From Dillenia suffruticosa (taxonomy: Eukaryota > Streptophyta > Magnoliopsida > Dilleniales > Dilleniaceae): a DNA stretch of 64,000 bases. Position 1 is the stretch's first letter; each line of letters starts with the position of its first letter. The stretch spans positions 754,001 to 818,000 of the forward strand of contig JAVTVX010000015.1 in NCBI GenBank assembly GCA_033439265.1, written 5' to 3'. The position numbers and the translations under genes are program-made. Below the pieces are notes generated by a model that searched no databases, was not told the origin of the DNA, and saw nothing but the letters and a program-made list of their open reading frames with translations. Shown here piece after piece: positions 1 to 10,451 of the stretch.

Positions 1-1297
1 TCCGATGATAAATTTGACTAAACATTGAGATGTTACTCGTATTTCATGCTCTCTTTTCCCCTATTGGATCTTGTATGGATGAGGGTGTTTATTGGTAGGC
101 AACTTAAGCTTCTCAACTACTTGTTTAGAAGTACAATTTTCTGCACTCCCAACTCATCTCTAATATTTTGATCCAAGCTAGCAATGTAGTGGGATGTTAA
201 CTGTTCATTATTTACATTTAAGCCAACTCTAATAGACAGATTATTGAATTCACAAGTGTATTCGTTAACTGTACTACCATTTGCTTCGAGGAAGCAAAAT
301 CGTTCATAAAGCTCCATTGCATAATCTACCGGCAAGAATTTTTTCTGCATCTTTCCATTCATATGTTCCCAGGTACTTAATTTTTGCTTTCCTTGACTAG
401 CTCACTGCTTTTCAACTCTCTTCCACCATTGAATTGCTGCACCTTTCAGTTTGAGCTTCACAAATAGTACCTTTCTCGGTTCAGTGATGGGTTTCCAATC
501 GAAATAATTTTCTATAGTGACTTCCCAATCCAGGTAATCTTTAGCATGTAATTGCCCATGGAAATCATCCACCCCAGTCTTCACTCCACCACCATTTATT
601 CCGGGCATGCTGTGACCCCTCTTCGAATCCACCTTTTGCCATAGAATTTTCAGATCTAGTATTATGAAAGGAATTATGAACTTCGCCAATCTCAAATTTA
701 TCCTCACAACCACCTTTCGGCATGTCTAAGGAGTCGTGGTCACCTTTTGGAATCTCCATTTGGGCTCCCACAAGTTCCTGCTGCTGCAAAGCTTGTACAG
801 CCTGCAATAACTCTTCAATCATGCTTCTCATCTCAGTTAATTCTGTTTGATTATCTTGATTTCCTCTTTCACTGCCTCTATCATGCACAACCATGACTTA
901 AAATTGAATCAAAAGGACAAATCTAGGATCTGTTTTTCCCCGATACCAATTTGATGCTAGGAAAAAGCAAAAAAACCAAAATTGAAAGAAGAAATTAATT
1001 GAAATTCAATACTAATTGAAGCTGAAACAGAAAAACTAAGTTTTGGCTTTGAAGCCTCTCAATTATAATTCTAAGAAACAATACTCTTGTAATGTGATTA
1101 TTATTTTTCTTTTATACTATTTAGGACAAACCCTAAAAATGCTTTCTAATTATTTAAAAATTTCTAAATAGTTAAATAGAATGAAAAAAAAAAAGAAGAA
1201 ATAATAGAAACTGTCAAAATAGAAACTTAAATGAAGAAGGAAACTGATAGTAAATAAAAAACTAGAAACTTTCTAATTTTAAAATGCTCGTGCATCA
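1..1297 (-). mobile_element. Ty3/gypsy retrotransposon, 5' end (LTR, PBS, gag), truncated by window edge
   Basis: Read on the minus strand this is the 5' part of a gypsy element: LTR (952-1297), a primer-binding site (938-948, TGGTATCGGGG, a degenerate match to the initiator-Met tRNA site TGGTATCAGAGC), then gag running left out of the window. The gag start is near 894 (MVVHDRGSERG). The conserved retrotransposon gag region lies at about 590-402 (FHGQLHAKDYLDWE, then AIQWWKRVEKQ) and continues at 362-117 (FLPVDYAMELYERF). Gag is broken: the N-terminal part is in a different frame from the conserved part, with the shift near 590-620, and an in-frame stop follows WWKRVEKQ. The gag style resembles chromovirus-type gypsy elements. 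That lineage is an inference because pol lies outside the window. Confidence 0.8.
952..1297 (-). repeat. 5' LTR of the gypsy element
   Basis: A 346 bp LTR is proposed from its edges. It starts TGATGC (952-957) and ends GCATCA (1292-1297), a 6 bp inverted repeat that obeys the TG...CA rule, with the primer-binding site just inside. On the minus strand a TATA-like TATAAAA lies near 1109-1116. The predicted right target-site duplication is CTAGA (1298-1302). Its partner is outside the window, so the edge cannot be confirmed here. Confidence 0.6.
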
Positions 1298-1302
1298 CTA
1301 GA

Positions 1303-2955
1303 TCTTACTGACAGTCTATCTTACCTCCTCTTCATCTTGAGTGCCCATCTTTGTCTCAGTAGTCTTTTAGTGGCATATATCTGGGGCGAGTATGTTTAAT
1401 GGAATAATATCTTAGATACATTACCACATCCCCGAGGGTTAGGTCCCTACACATCAGTGGCACAGTTAAAGCTCTGTTTACTTCTGAGCTTTTAGAGGAA
1501 CTCATATGCTTTTTTCATTATGGCATTTCTCAACAAGTGCCTCGATGGCAAGCCTAAAGGTTTTCTTATTGATGATACCGATGCCTAATAAGATAGCAAT
1601 TGCAACCTACGAAGTTATAAATACTTGGACACAGAGTTCGAAACCTATGGCATCATTCCATTTTGAGGACTTGCAAAAATACCTCAAGTTGGTCAAACAG
1701 TACCTATGGAATTTATCATCAACGTTTCCAAAGCTCATGGGGGTGTATTCGCATTTGGCAGAGTAGGTCCACAACAACAAAAGCATTTTTTTTCACTCTT
1801 TCATATAATAGGGGATTTCTCTTGGGGAAAAAAAAGAGTTCCTGATTTCACATAGTTATTTTGATTGAAAAATCAATCTGAGTTATTTCGCATGCCTCAC
1901 TCAAGGAGAAAATGGTTCAAATTCCCAAGGTCAAACCTGTGGGGCTTAAGGAATGATGGAACTGTGAAGGCAATTGGCCCTGTTGGAGTTCTGACAATAA
2001 CTGCACCCAATCTCATATTAGGAAAAGTAAATGCTTGCCAAGTGTGTGACAAGTCTAGGTTTTTACTGGAGGGCCCCGACCTGAGTCTATATGGTGGAAC
2101 CAATCCCAGAAAGGCTAAAAGAAAATCGTGTATTCATTCATAGAGAGACCTAATTGGTAGGAAAAAAAATCTACAACCCCTTGGAACGGTGCCCATTCTT
2201 CCTCTTCTTCCGCTTTAAACCGGAATAAGGAACCACTCCACGTGTTGATGGAAAAATGGGATTTGGGAGGTCTCCAGGTGTTGTCACTGAAGTCCTTCCT
2301 CAACTGCGAGAACATCCCGCTACTGACACTTGGAAAAAGCTGCTTCTAGGGACTCGTCACTTGGTGAATCACTTCTGGATGAAATTAAAGAGGTATTTTA
2401 TATTGGAGATATCTCTTTCAAACCCTTATAATGCTTATGGAATTTTAATTGTGGTAAAATTGGAAAGGATAGTAACGAAAATTATGTAAGCCAAAATGGA
2501 ATACTAATGGGCTTATGTTGCTGGTACTATGTCAGTACACCTCTAGTGGAATATGATCTGTGCCTTATGTTACATGACTCATTACTCTTGAAAGTGAAGT
2601 GCATACGGTTGAAAGTGAAGCTCATGTTTGCATCTGAAATTTGTTGGAAAGCTTCAGCAAGAGCCACAGCAGTTTAAACTGCAAATCAATCTATTAACCA
2701 CTAAACTCTGTTGGTGTCACCCAAAATACAGATATAAACTGAACTCTGCTGATAAAGGTTATGCTTAAAATATGGGATCTACTTTTGCCCTTGATATGAG
2801 TTTTTCTTTGTATGATGTCTATGAGATTGATGCAATGAGTTGTAACCTGAATTTCACAAGATTGTGTCAGCATTTGCCTTTCAATCCTGAGTTAAAATAA
2901 GTTCCTGCCACAGTTGGAACTGTTGATCATGCTAATTATTTCTTGTCTGCTGCAG
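1303..2955 (+). other. unassigned region upstream of the FIST gene, with weak coding-like pieces
   Basis: Several short open stretches on the plus strand look coding-like but join into no gene I recognise. The clearest are at 1897-2143 (containing WGLRNDGTVKAIGPVGVLT) and around 2250-2395 (in one frame ending DSSLGESLLDEIKE just before a GT). Frames change and stops intervene, so this is either intron and 5' flank or a decayed gene. I do not see the F-box or the start of a FIST_N domain here, which the downstream gene would need. Confidence 0.3.
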
Positions 2956-4239
2956 ATTATGCCATGTCCACTCAAACGGTCATAGTAGGCGATGAAAGTG
3001 GACGCTTCCTCCACAGAAGTCGGGATAATTCTAGAAACTTTAGTCGCAAGGGTTCTGTTGATGCTGTTGCTATTGTATTTGCAAGGGACAGGCGGAAGCC
3101 TCAAGGTACTTGCCTTTTGTTTCCTTGCAAATTGCAACAATCCATTTAGGATTTCCCGACAAGGATGCGACCAGAATGAGGTGTAAAATTAGGAATTCAA
3201 TGTCATTAAATTTCCTTTCTTATAAATGTTTTGTTTTGATTTCAATTAGCAGGTGTAGGTGAAATTCAATTTCATATCACATCGTCCACAGGCTTATCAA
3301 CAGTTGGTTCAATTTACAAAGCGGTTTCTGTGAGAGCACAAGGAAATAAATCGGAAATTTCAACATGGCTAACTGCCAAGAGAGATGGAACCCAAGAGGT
3401 TCTTGATGGCACAACTATTTTAAATGCTATTAATGATGAGGTACCCTTGTTTCAAGTGCCAACTGATTATCGCTAAATGCTAAATGCTTATCAATTCTTG
3501 TCATAGACCGATAAAGAGTCAGTAAAATAAGGTTCATGTAGAATGGTGAGGATGATATGACTAATTATCACAGGGGGCATAGATGATTATTTCTGACTGG
3601 CACAAGAATTTTTTGCCAGCATGACCAGTATAGAGTTGCATAATTATCGTGTTGATTAACCTGTTTTGATGGTTTTGGAGGTGCATCTCATGTAATCTCT
3701 GCAATAACAATTCTGCCAATTTCTAGCCTGCCTTGTAACCAACTATGATTAAAAATCATAAAAAGAAAACTGTTTGTTTCAAGAGTAGGGAGTCCAATCA
3801 TCCTTTCTGTGATTTCAAAATTTTTGTCATGGTTGAGGTAACTTCTAATGTCTTTATGTCAGATGGAGAATGGTATTGGATGCAGTGATTTGTATATTGG
3901 GGTCACTAAACGACGGAAGTGCTCTGTTGGCTCTGAGAAAGTTAAGATGATGACAACATTGGCATTCCATGAAGTTCAAGGGTAAGAGACTGGACTTCAT
4001 TTGATAAGCTTTCCTGGACATCATGTTTAATTTCCAAAATTAGTAGTGTTGGTACCTTGGTTGTAGAAGATATTGCCAGAGAAAGAAGCGTAGGAAACTA
4101 AACCAGTCACTAGGGACACATTTGTATATATGAGTAGATATATGGAAGTGTGTAATTTGTGGTACAATTCTGAAGGTTATTGAGAGTGCATATATACCTA
4201 CTGTCTAGTCCCTTCCAATTGATCACATTGGGTGAGCAG

Positions 4240-4276
<37 letters not shown>

Positions 4277-5819
4277 TAGATGTATGGAAGTGTGTGACTT
4301 GTGGTTCTGAAGGTAATTGATAGTGCATATATGGCTAGTGTCTAGTCCCATCTAGTTCATCACATTGGTTGATCAGCAAAAAAAAAAAAAGGAAAAAAAT
4401 TCATATTTGTTTAAAAAACCATTGGTTAATTGCAGCTTGAAAATAAGCATTGGAGAAAGGACATAAGACTCTAGGTTCTAGCTCCTTTTTGTTAATGTAA
4501 ATTTGATAGATTGCATATAAAAGTACACGTATGTTGGCACTAATTGCAGACACAGATGACAATCCTTTTACTTATATGGACATGTATGTCATTCAATCCA
4601 GGTTTAGTAAAACTTAAATATAGACCGTTGAAAACTTGGATACAAGTTATTCAGAAAGACATGATAGCTAATGATCTAGTTAAGGAGGTGGTTTTGGATA
4701 GAAATGAGTGGTGTAGGAAAATCCGCACAAACTAAACCAAAACTTTTGTATTCCTTTTTTTTTTTTTTTTTTTCTTTTCTTTTCACGATATCTGTCTCTT
4801 AAATGAGCGACTTCAAATTTTGGGATTAAGGTCCAAGTTATTGTTGTTGTTGTCTTGATAGTTATATGTGTTAGGGGATTCTTCCGATGAAATTTTCATC
4901 TGTCCGTTCCACCGTATGCAGACCCCAAGCTTATTGTTTGAGGTTTCTTCCTATTAATTCAGGGCTGGCCACACTTTACAGTCTTTTTAGCTGTTAGTGT
5001 AAGAGAGTCCGCCATGCAAATATTGGCATTCTTTTGCATTCAATTGTCATGGACAAAAAAAGTCATCGATGTGAAATGCCACAATTGTATGGTCCTATCT
5101 TGGAGGACTTTCACTTCTATGCCTGATACACTTGTCTGACATGAAGGCTCTTTAGCTTCTATGTCTTGAAACCTTAGAAGAGAAGTTCTAATTCTATATT
5201 CTGTTTGTATGTACCTGGCCCTTGCTTGTTTGCATTTTTCATTTATCCATGTTGAATGCTGATGTTCCTTTGTTGTGCTCAATATATTATAATTAATTTC
5301 CTGATTTGAAAATAGTCTTGTGAACCTCAAATTTCAATCAACTGCAATTCATTTTGTTTTGACAGGGGAGATGAAAGCTTCCTGTTTGTTGATGGCTCTG
5401 GCCTCAAAACTGGTGATTCATTCCGCTTCTACTATTCAGACCCCACCACTGCTTCAACTACTTGTGTCACTGCCTTTGAAAACCTCAAGAGGTTAAAGGA
5501 AGACTTGAACTCTAGAGTTTCTCATCGTTCAAAGGGCATCGCCGATGAGGATCATAAGAAAGCAGTCCTCGGAGGGATGATCTTCAACTGCTATGGCCGT
5601 GGCGAATCCTTCTTTGGCGCCCGAAATGTAGATAGCTCCCCATTCTTGGACAACTTTCCCGGGGTTCCATTGACCGGAACATTTAGTTGTGGAGAAATCA
5701 GGAGAGTGCCTTTGTCTTCATATAGACAAGAGGATTATCAAGAAGATCCTGCTCGTTGCTGTCTTCATGTCTATACATGTGTTTATCTAGTGATGTCGTA
5801 CACGCCGGCACTTCCCTAA
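2956..5819 (+). CDS. F-box/FIST C-domain protein, 5'-incomplete (possibly pseudogene)
   Basis: Four exons join in frame: 2956-3105, 3253-3440, 3863-3981 and 5366-5819 (stop TAA 5817-5819), all with AG/GT borders, giving about 303 residues. The translation matches the C-terminal two thirds of plant FBXO22-like F-box proteins with FIST_N and FIST_C domains: DYAMSTQTVIVGDESG, then VDAVAIVFARDRRKP, LYIGVTKRRKCSVGSEK, and near the C terminus a GMIFNCYGRGESFFGARNVD segment ending VYLVMSYTPALP. FIST domains are thought to be ligand sensors, and F-box members act as SCF adaptors. The visible exons have no internal stop. The first begins mid-codon, so an upstream exon is needed, but no F-box or early FIST_N sequence is visible back to the gypsy LTR. 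The gene is therefore truncated, or has a very diverged 5' end. The intron before the last exon is 1384 bp and carries an A-tailed tandem duplication. Confidence 0.75.
4132..4390 (+). repeat. tandem duplication of an A-tailed unit in a FIST gene intron
   Basis: Two related units of about 105 bp start with GAGTAGAT(A/G)TATGGAAG (4132 and 4274) and end in CACATTGG...GAGCAG or GATCAGC. Each is followed by an A run: A34 at 4240-4273 and A13 at 4378-4390. Both lie in the intron 3982-5365. Confidence 0.75.
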
Positions 5820-7026
5820 TGGATGAAAGTGGTGCTGATTTGTTCACCAATGTGAGACGAAACTCGGTTGAGGTGTGAAATGTGCAATAGTGTTTGCTTT
5901 TTCAAACGCCATGGATCCTTTTCCGCTGTTAAGTCGGATTTGGAGTCTATTATGAAGTTTTATCTTAATGAAATTTGTAGAACTTCCTAGCAACTCTCTC
6001 CCCCTCAACCCCCCCCCCCCCCCCGCCAAAAAAAAAAGGTTTGTGGATTGTACTATGGACTAGAGGTGCTATCACAATAAATCAATCAATTCATCCTTAA
6101 TGTTACTCTCAACATGCTGCCCGGTGTAGTTCATTGGCTCGGCATTTCCATATTGAATCTCTCTCTCTCTCACATATTGGGATATATATCAGCAAAATGG
6201 TTCCAGTGACAAAACTATATTGCTCAAATTGGACATTTGATAGTGAAGGAGCCCGGGAAATAATGCTGGCCGCAAAAAGAAAAGTTGTTACACGGCCTAC
6301 TCTTGCACCACAGTAAGATCATCTCTGGTCAATGCAGCAGCAACAGCAGTCGTACTCTCATTGGAAGTGCATGAACAAGAGCCATGGTGTCTTATGAAAT
6401 GGGGATTTTTCTTTCGTTCGTGCTCTCATCCTCCAAAATAGGATACAAGTTTTGACTTGTGTTTAAAGGATACAAAGAAACTCCTCATGACTTCATTATG
6501 GGAATGTTGTGAATAGACAACATAGGCCTGTCTCCACAACACTTGGTCTGGTCACCCAACAGAAGCAACTTTTGCCCAGAGGAGATTGGAAAAGCTAATG
6601 TCATGTCTGTGGCATATGCTGAATAATGTTACATAGCCAACACAGCATGCAAACTAAAGATCACTTGATTTTATTGAAAACAGAGAGAGAGAGAGAGATC
6701 ATGAGTGAGAAAAATATACGCAGTTGCATGTATCTCTTGTGCAAAGTCTCGGACGACATATTATTCATAATCTTATTTCAAACTCAACGCGGATAATCTA
6801 CCAGATGTGGTGCTTTTTTTGCAGCAAAAATATTCTTGGACATATTTCATGAGATGATATACGTGAAGAAAACTTTATATTGTCATATTATGAGAAGTTG
6901 AAAGAAAGAAGAATATATTAATCAACACTTTATTACAGAAGTCATGCAAACTTCTCACAGTAATTTGATTCATTCCACAACTAATAAGAAAGGACTTTCT
7001 AGGTCAAAAGCTGAGGAAAGAGGAGG
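5820..7026. other. 3' flank of FIST gene and intergenic DNA
   Basis: I see no gene here. It holds the probable 3' UTR of the FIST gene, a C16 run (6009-6024), a short CT stretch (6161-6172) and a short GA run (6683-6698). Confidence 0.5.
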
Positions 7027-7150
7027 AGAGAGTTGTAGTTGGATGAAGAAGATATTGGCACGGCTCAATCAGATGAAAGGACCCAAGTCCCTTGGGAGAT
7101 TTGATTTGATTGAGCCATTCCAACATCAATTCTAGCATCTCAACTTTCTC
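7027..7150 (-). ncRNA. MIR171: microRNA precursor MIR171
   Basis: On the minus strand this folds into a plant miRNA hairpin. The 3' arm (7071 to 7051) is 21 nt, beginning TGATTGAGCCGTG and ending CCAATATC, which as I recall it is identical to conserved miR171 of many angiosperms. The 5' arm (7127 to 7107) begins GATGTTGGAATGG and ends CTCAATCA; it pairs with the mature arm with two G-U wobbles and one A-G mismatch, and matches the usual miR171* form. The 35 nt between the arms can close with CCCAAG/CTTGGG, and the lower stem extends with GAGA..GTTG pairing to CAAC..TCTC at the base. miR171 guides cleavage of GRAS-domain HAM/SCL6 transcripts, which control meristem maintenance and branching. 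Processing in this plant is inferred from the conserved sequence and fold. Confidence 0.93.
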
Positions 7151-7461
7151 CCACACTTCCATAATACCCAAAAAATAAAATAAAATAAAAATAAAATAGA
7201 CGTACTAAAAAAGAAATTCTAAAAAATATTCACCTGTTAAATACTGGGATAAATATTATTGTCTTAGTATTCTATGTGGGGCGATGATGAGGAGCTCAGG
7301 AAGTAGAAGAAGAGAAGGACGAATACGAAGAAGGTGGTGATGGAGGTCTGTGGATGCCATTAACCATTAAACTCCATAAAAGAAACGGAAAAATAGAAGA
7401 GAAGAAATAGGGCAAAGGAAAAGAAAATTGGTTGAGATGTCCCGGTCGTTCATTAAGAAGA

Positions 7462-7475
7462 GTTATTTATAAATA
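7462..7475 (-). promoter_or_regulatory. candidate TATA box for MIR171
   Basis: Read on the minus strand, TTTATTTATAAATAA lies about 330 bp upstream of the hairpin. A Pol II start about 30 bp downstream, near 7435, would give a pri-miRNA leader of ordinary length. It is a motif match only, in AT-rich DNA. Confidence 0.35.
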
Positions 7476-8618
7476 AATGTGTTTTGGTAATGCTTCGAAG
7501 ACCAGACTAGTGGTTGATGACTGCATCATCACAACTCAGAAGTGCACCAGAAATTGTTGTATTTATTTATTTTTTTCGCTTCCCCACTAATAATGTGTCC
7601 AAATATTGCTCTCAATAATGCTGCCATTAGTCAGCTAATTTTAATTATATATTTCTAATCCTAAAAGCACAAAATAACTGGCCTATTGTGCTTTCTCAAA
7701 ATGTTCCTACCACTGAAAATGAAGTCTGAACTCAAGGAACTAAGAAATCTACCAAAACATAAAAGTTGACATGCATAAAGATGTAATAATAGCCATATCC
7801 ATCATCCTTCAAGCATACAAAAAAGATATGTTTATTTGTATGTGCATGTGAGACATGAGAGATATCGACTCTAAGGAGAACTGGCCACTCGTTAGTATAT
7901 TTTTCGTGTATTAATAAACTTATTTAAAACATGTAATACATTAGAAATCAGACAGATGAAATCAATAAGTATAAAAGTTATGAACCTTACATGAAATTTT
8001 AAGAATTGGATATGGGATTTCATTGTGGTGTCAAAACTATGAGAGCACTTGATCATTTGGAGGCCACAAAGGTAACTTGCCCAAACATTTATGATACGAT
8101 TCTTAACAATCGACCTTTTTCATGGCATACAAATTGTGGGATTTTCTTCAAATATCATTTAGATGGCTTGTTAAAAGCTATTGATCTCACAATGATTTGA
8201 CGAATAGAAGTATAGGGAGGGGATTTAGAGATCTTTCTTTATGCATTTATGTCCTTTATAAGTGTGTGATAAGCAGCTAAACAATGTTTATTGGTTGTTT
8301 TTTTATTGAAGGAAGCTTCTTAATAGTATGTTTATCCTGCACTAAAGACACAAAGAAGCAAGAGATTCCTCCACCAATTTGCTTAAGAAAAAACCTAATA
8401 TCTTGTCCCATTCCCTTCGTGGTTTAGTGTATATAATTGTTCACAGGACAAATGGTATAAAGAATATTTGATTGGTGGACCCAAAACTAGTTGATGCGGC
8501 TAGGCTTATACGTCCCCGAGATTCACAAGTTAGTAATTTATTGATCATCAATTGACAAGTACTTGCCTTTCAACCCCCACCCAGCAAAAATCTTGAGAAA
8601 AATTACACATCTGAGGAA

Positions 8619-8702
8619 GAAATCTTCGTCACCCTATTGAATTTACCACATTATAAGACAAAGAAATCTTCATCACCCTATTGAATTTATGACATTATAA
8701 TC
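8619..8702. repeat. 44 bp tandem duplication
   Basis: Two adjacent copies start at 8619 and 8663, each beginning GAAATCTTC(G/A)TCACCC and continuing TATTGAATTTA...ACATTATAA, with few differences. Confidence 0.8.
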
Positions 8703-9163
8703 TAAAAGGTGTGCATTTAGTAATCTCATCCAACGGTAATAGCCCACAAATCATGTGCATATGCTAAATATGCAAGCTAAACATAAGTGTGACAGGATCC
8801 CAGATGTGAAAGTTGAAGATCGAGTCCTCACCCTCAGAATGGAGAGAGACGGATCACAACCATTGATCTAGATAGTCATTAAGAATGGAAAAATTTTACA
8901 AAAAAAAATTAAGAATGGAAAAAAATGGAAAGCAAATGTAAATCAAGACCGTGGACAGACAAAATCAATTGAAAATTTTCATTATGTCACAACCATGACA
9001 AATTCAACAAAAGTTGTAGCCTCTTTTTTCGCCAGTGATGGAAATCAGAGACAAAAATAAGGCAAGGAATTGCAGAGCATGTTTCAGAGTCTTCGAGTTG
9101 GTTATTTCCTTCCATGGAAAACCTGAAACTAAAATGTTACATTACAAAGCCAAATGAAGATGC

Positions 9164-10391
9164 TCAAATATGAATTCCCAAGGACTTCTTCATCTTCTCG
9201 ACTTCCAAGTATACTGTGGAGTATGGGAGGAACTCTGAAAAATGACTGCTGCTTAGATCGTTGATAGCCACAGCAAGTTTGGGAATTTCTAGAGTCTCTT
9301 CGTGTGTCAATGCCCTAACAAACCTTGCTGGATTTCCAGCCCAGAGTTCACCACTTGGAATTCTCCTCCCTGGGGGAACCACAGAGCCAGCTTCAAGAAT
9401 AGAATGGGTCTCGACTAGAGAACCCTCCATGAGGATGGAGTGCTGTCCGATTATGCACTCTGGCTCAATTGTGCATGACCTCAGAAGACTGTATGCACCA
9501 ATAGTCACAATGCATGTCTCTGCAGGCAATCCTGGCATACCAAAAGGTGACATGGAGTTAGTTAAAAGGTCTAAGATTGCCAAGCACCACACTAGATTGC
9601 AACTTAAAAACCATGCATAAAAACAATGTTATGAGAGAAGTCCAGTATACAACCAACTACATGATGGCCAGCAGCTACCAGGGAGACTAAGAACAATGCC
9701 AGGGGGATTGCAGTGGACATGAATGTAAAATGAGATTCATATGCACTGACTTGGTGTGAAGTATGTGAAATGAGTACGAGTCAAACACCATCCACTTTCA
9801 GAAAGTGTTCCTTTCATACATAAGAGGAAATCAAGTCTCAAGTGGTGCTAATGCATTTCTCAAAACAATATCATGATTAAACAAGCGTAAGCATCTACCC
9901 CTATTCCTAACTTACCAACTTGCTCTAGCATGAATATTGTTAATCAACTCAAATAAGAAATCTGACATCAGATGCCAATATAACCGGTGCAACCAAAAGC
10001 CTGCAGCCTCTCCCTTGCCCAAAATATATATACACATGAATGTATATATATATATTATGCAGCATGTCTATAAAGAAAAGAAAAAATGAAACAAGGAGAG
10101 GCGGCCAAAATTTTTTCAATCTAATATGAGATGGGCAGAAAGTATTTAAAACTCCTGTGGGCACAGTTTCAAAAACAAAAAGTGGTTAAAAATAATAAAC
10201 CACAGAACTAGTTTCTTCACTAAGCTTTTTTGCAAACCACAGAGAAATTCATACTGATCACATAGTAATCAGATCTGGAATGGGATCATGAGAATGGTCC
10301 ATAAGGAAAGGAATGCCAGTAGTTATCTGTTCTGAGATCAAGATCTCAGGGAGCATGACAAGAAAAGGGCTGTCAGAATCAATCTGGTTTT

Positions 10392-10451
<60 letters not shown>

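Larger units (their letters stand above)
7151..9163. other. intergenic DNA between MIR171 and GAMMACAL2
   Basis: No supportable protein gene. The proximal part is the likely MIR171 promoter. A 64-codon open stretch at 8006-8200 (+) has no recognisable motif and I do not call it a gene. Sequence from about 9060 to 9163 probably contains the GAMMACAL2 3' UTR. Confidence 0.5.

Noticed and set aside
4110-4328. Open frame with a Phe run
   Set aside because: The Phe run is the complement of the A34 tract; this is a low-complexity artefact inside an intron.
6944-7135. 63-residue plus-strand open frame
   Set aside because: It overlaps the MIR171 hairpin on the opposite strand, which explains the conserved sequence. 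No protein motif is present.
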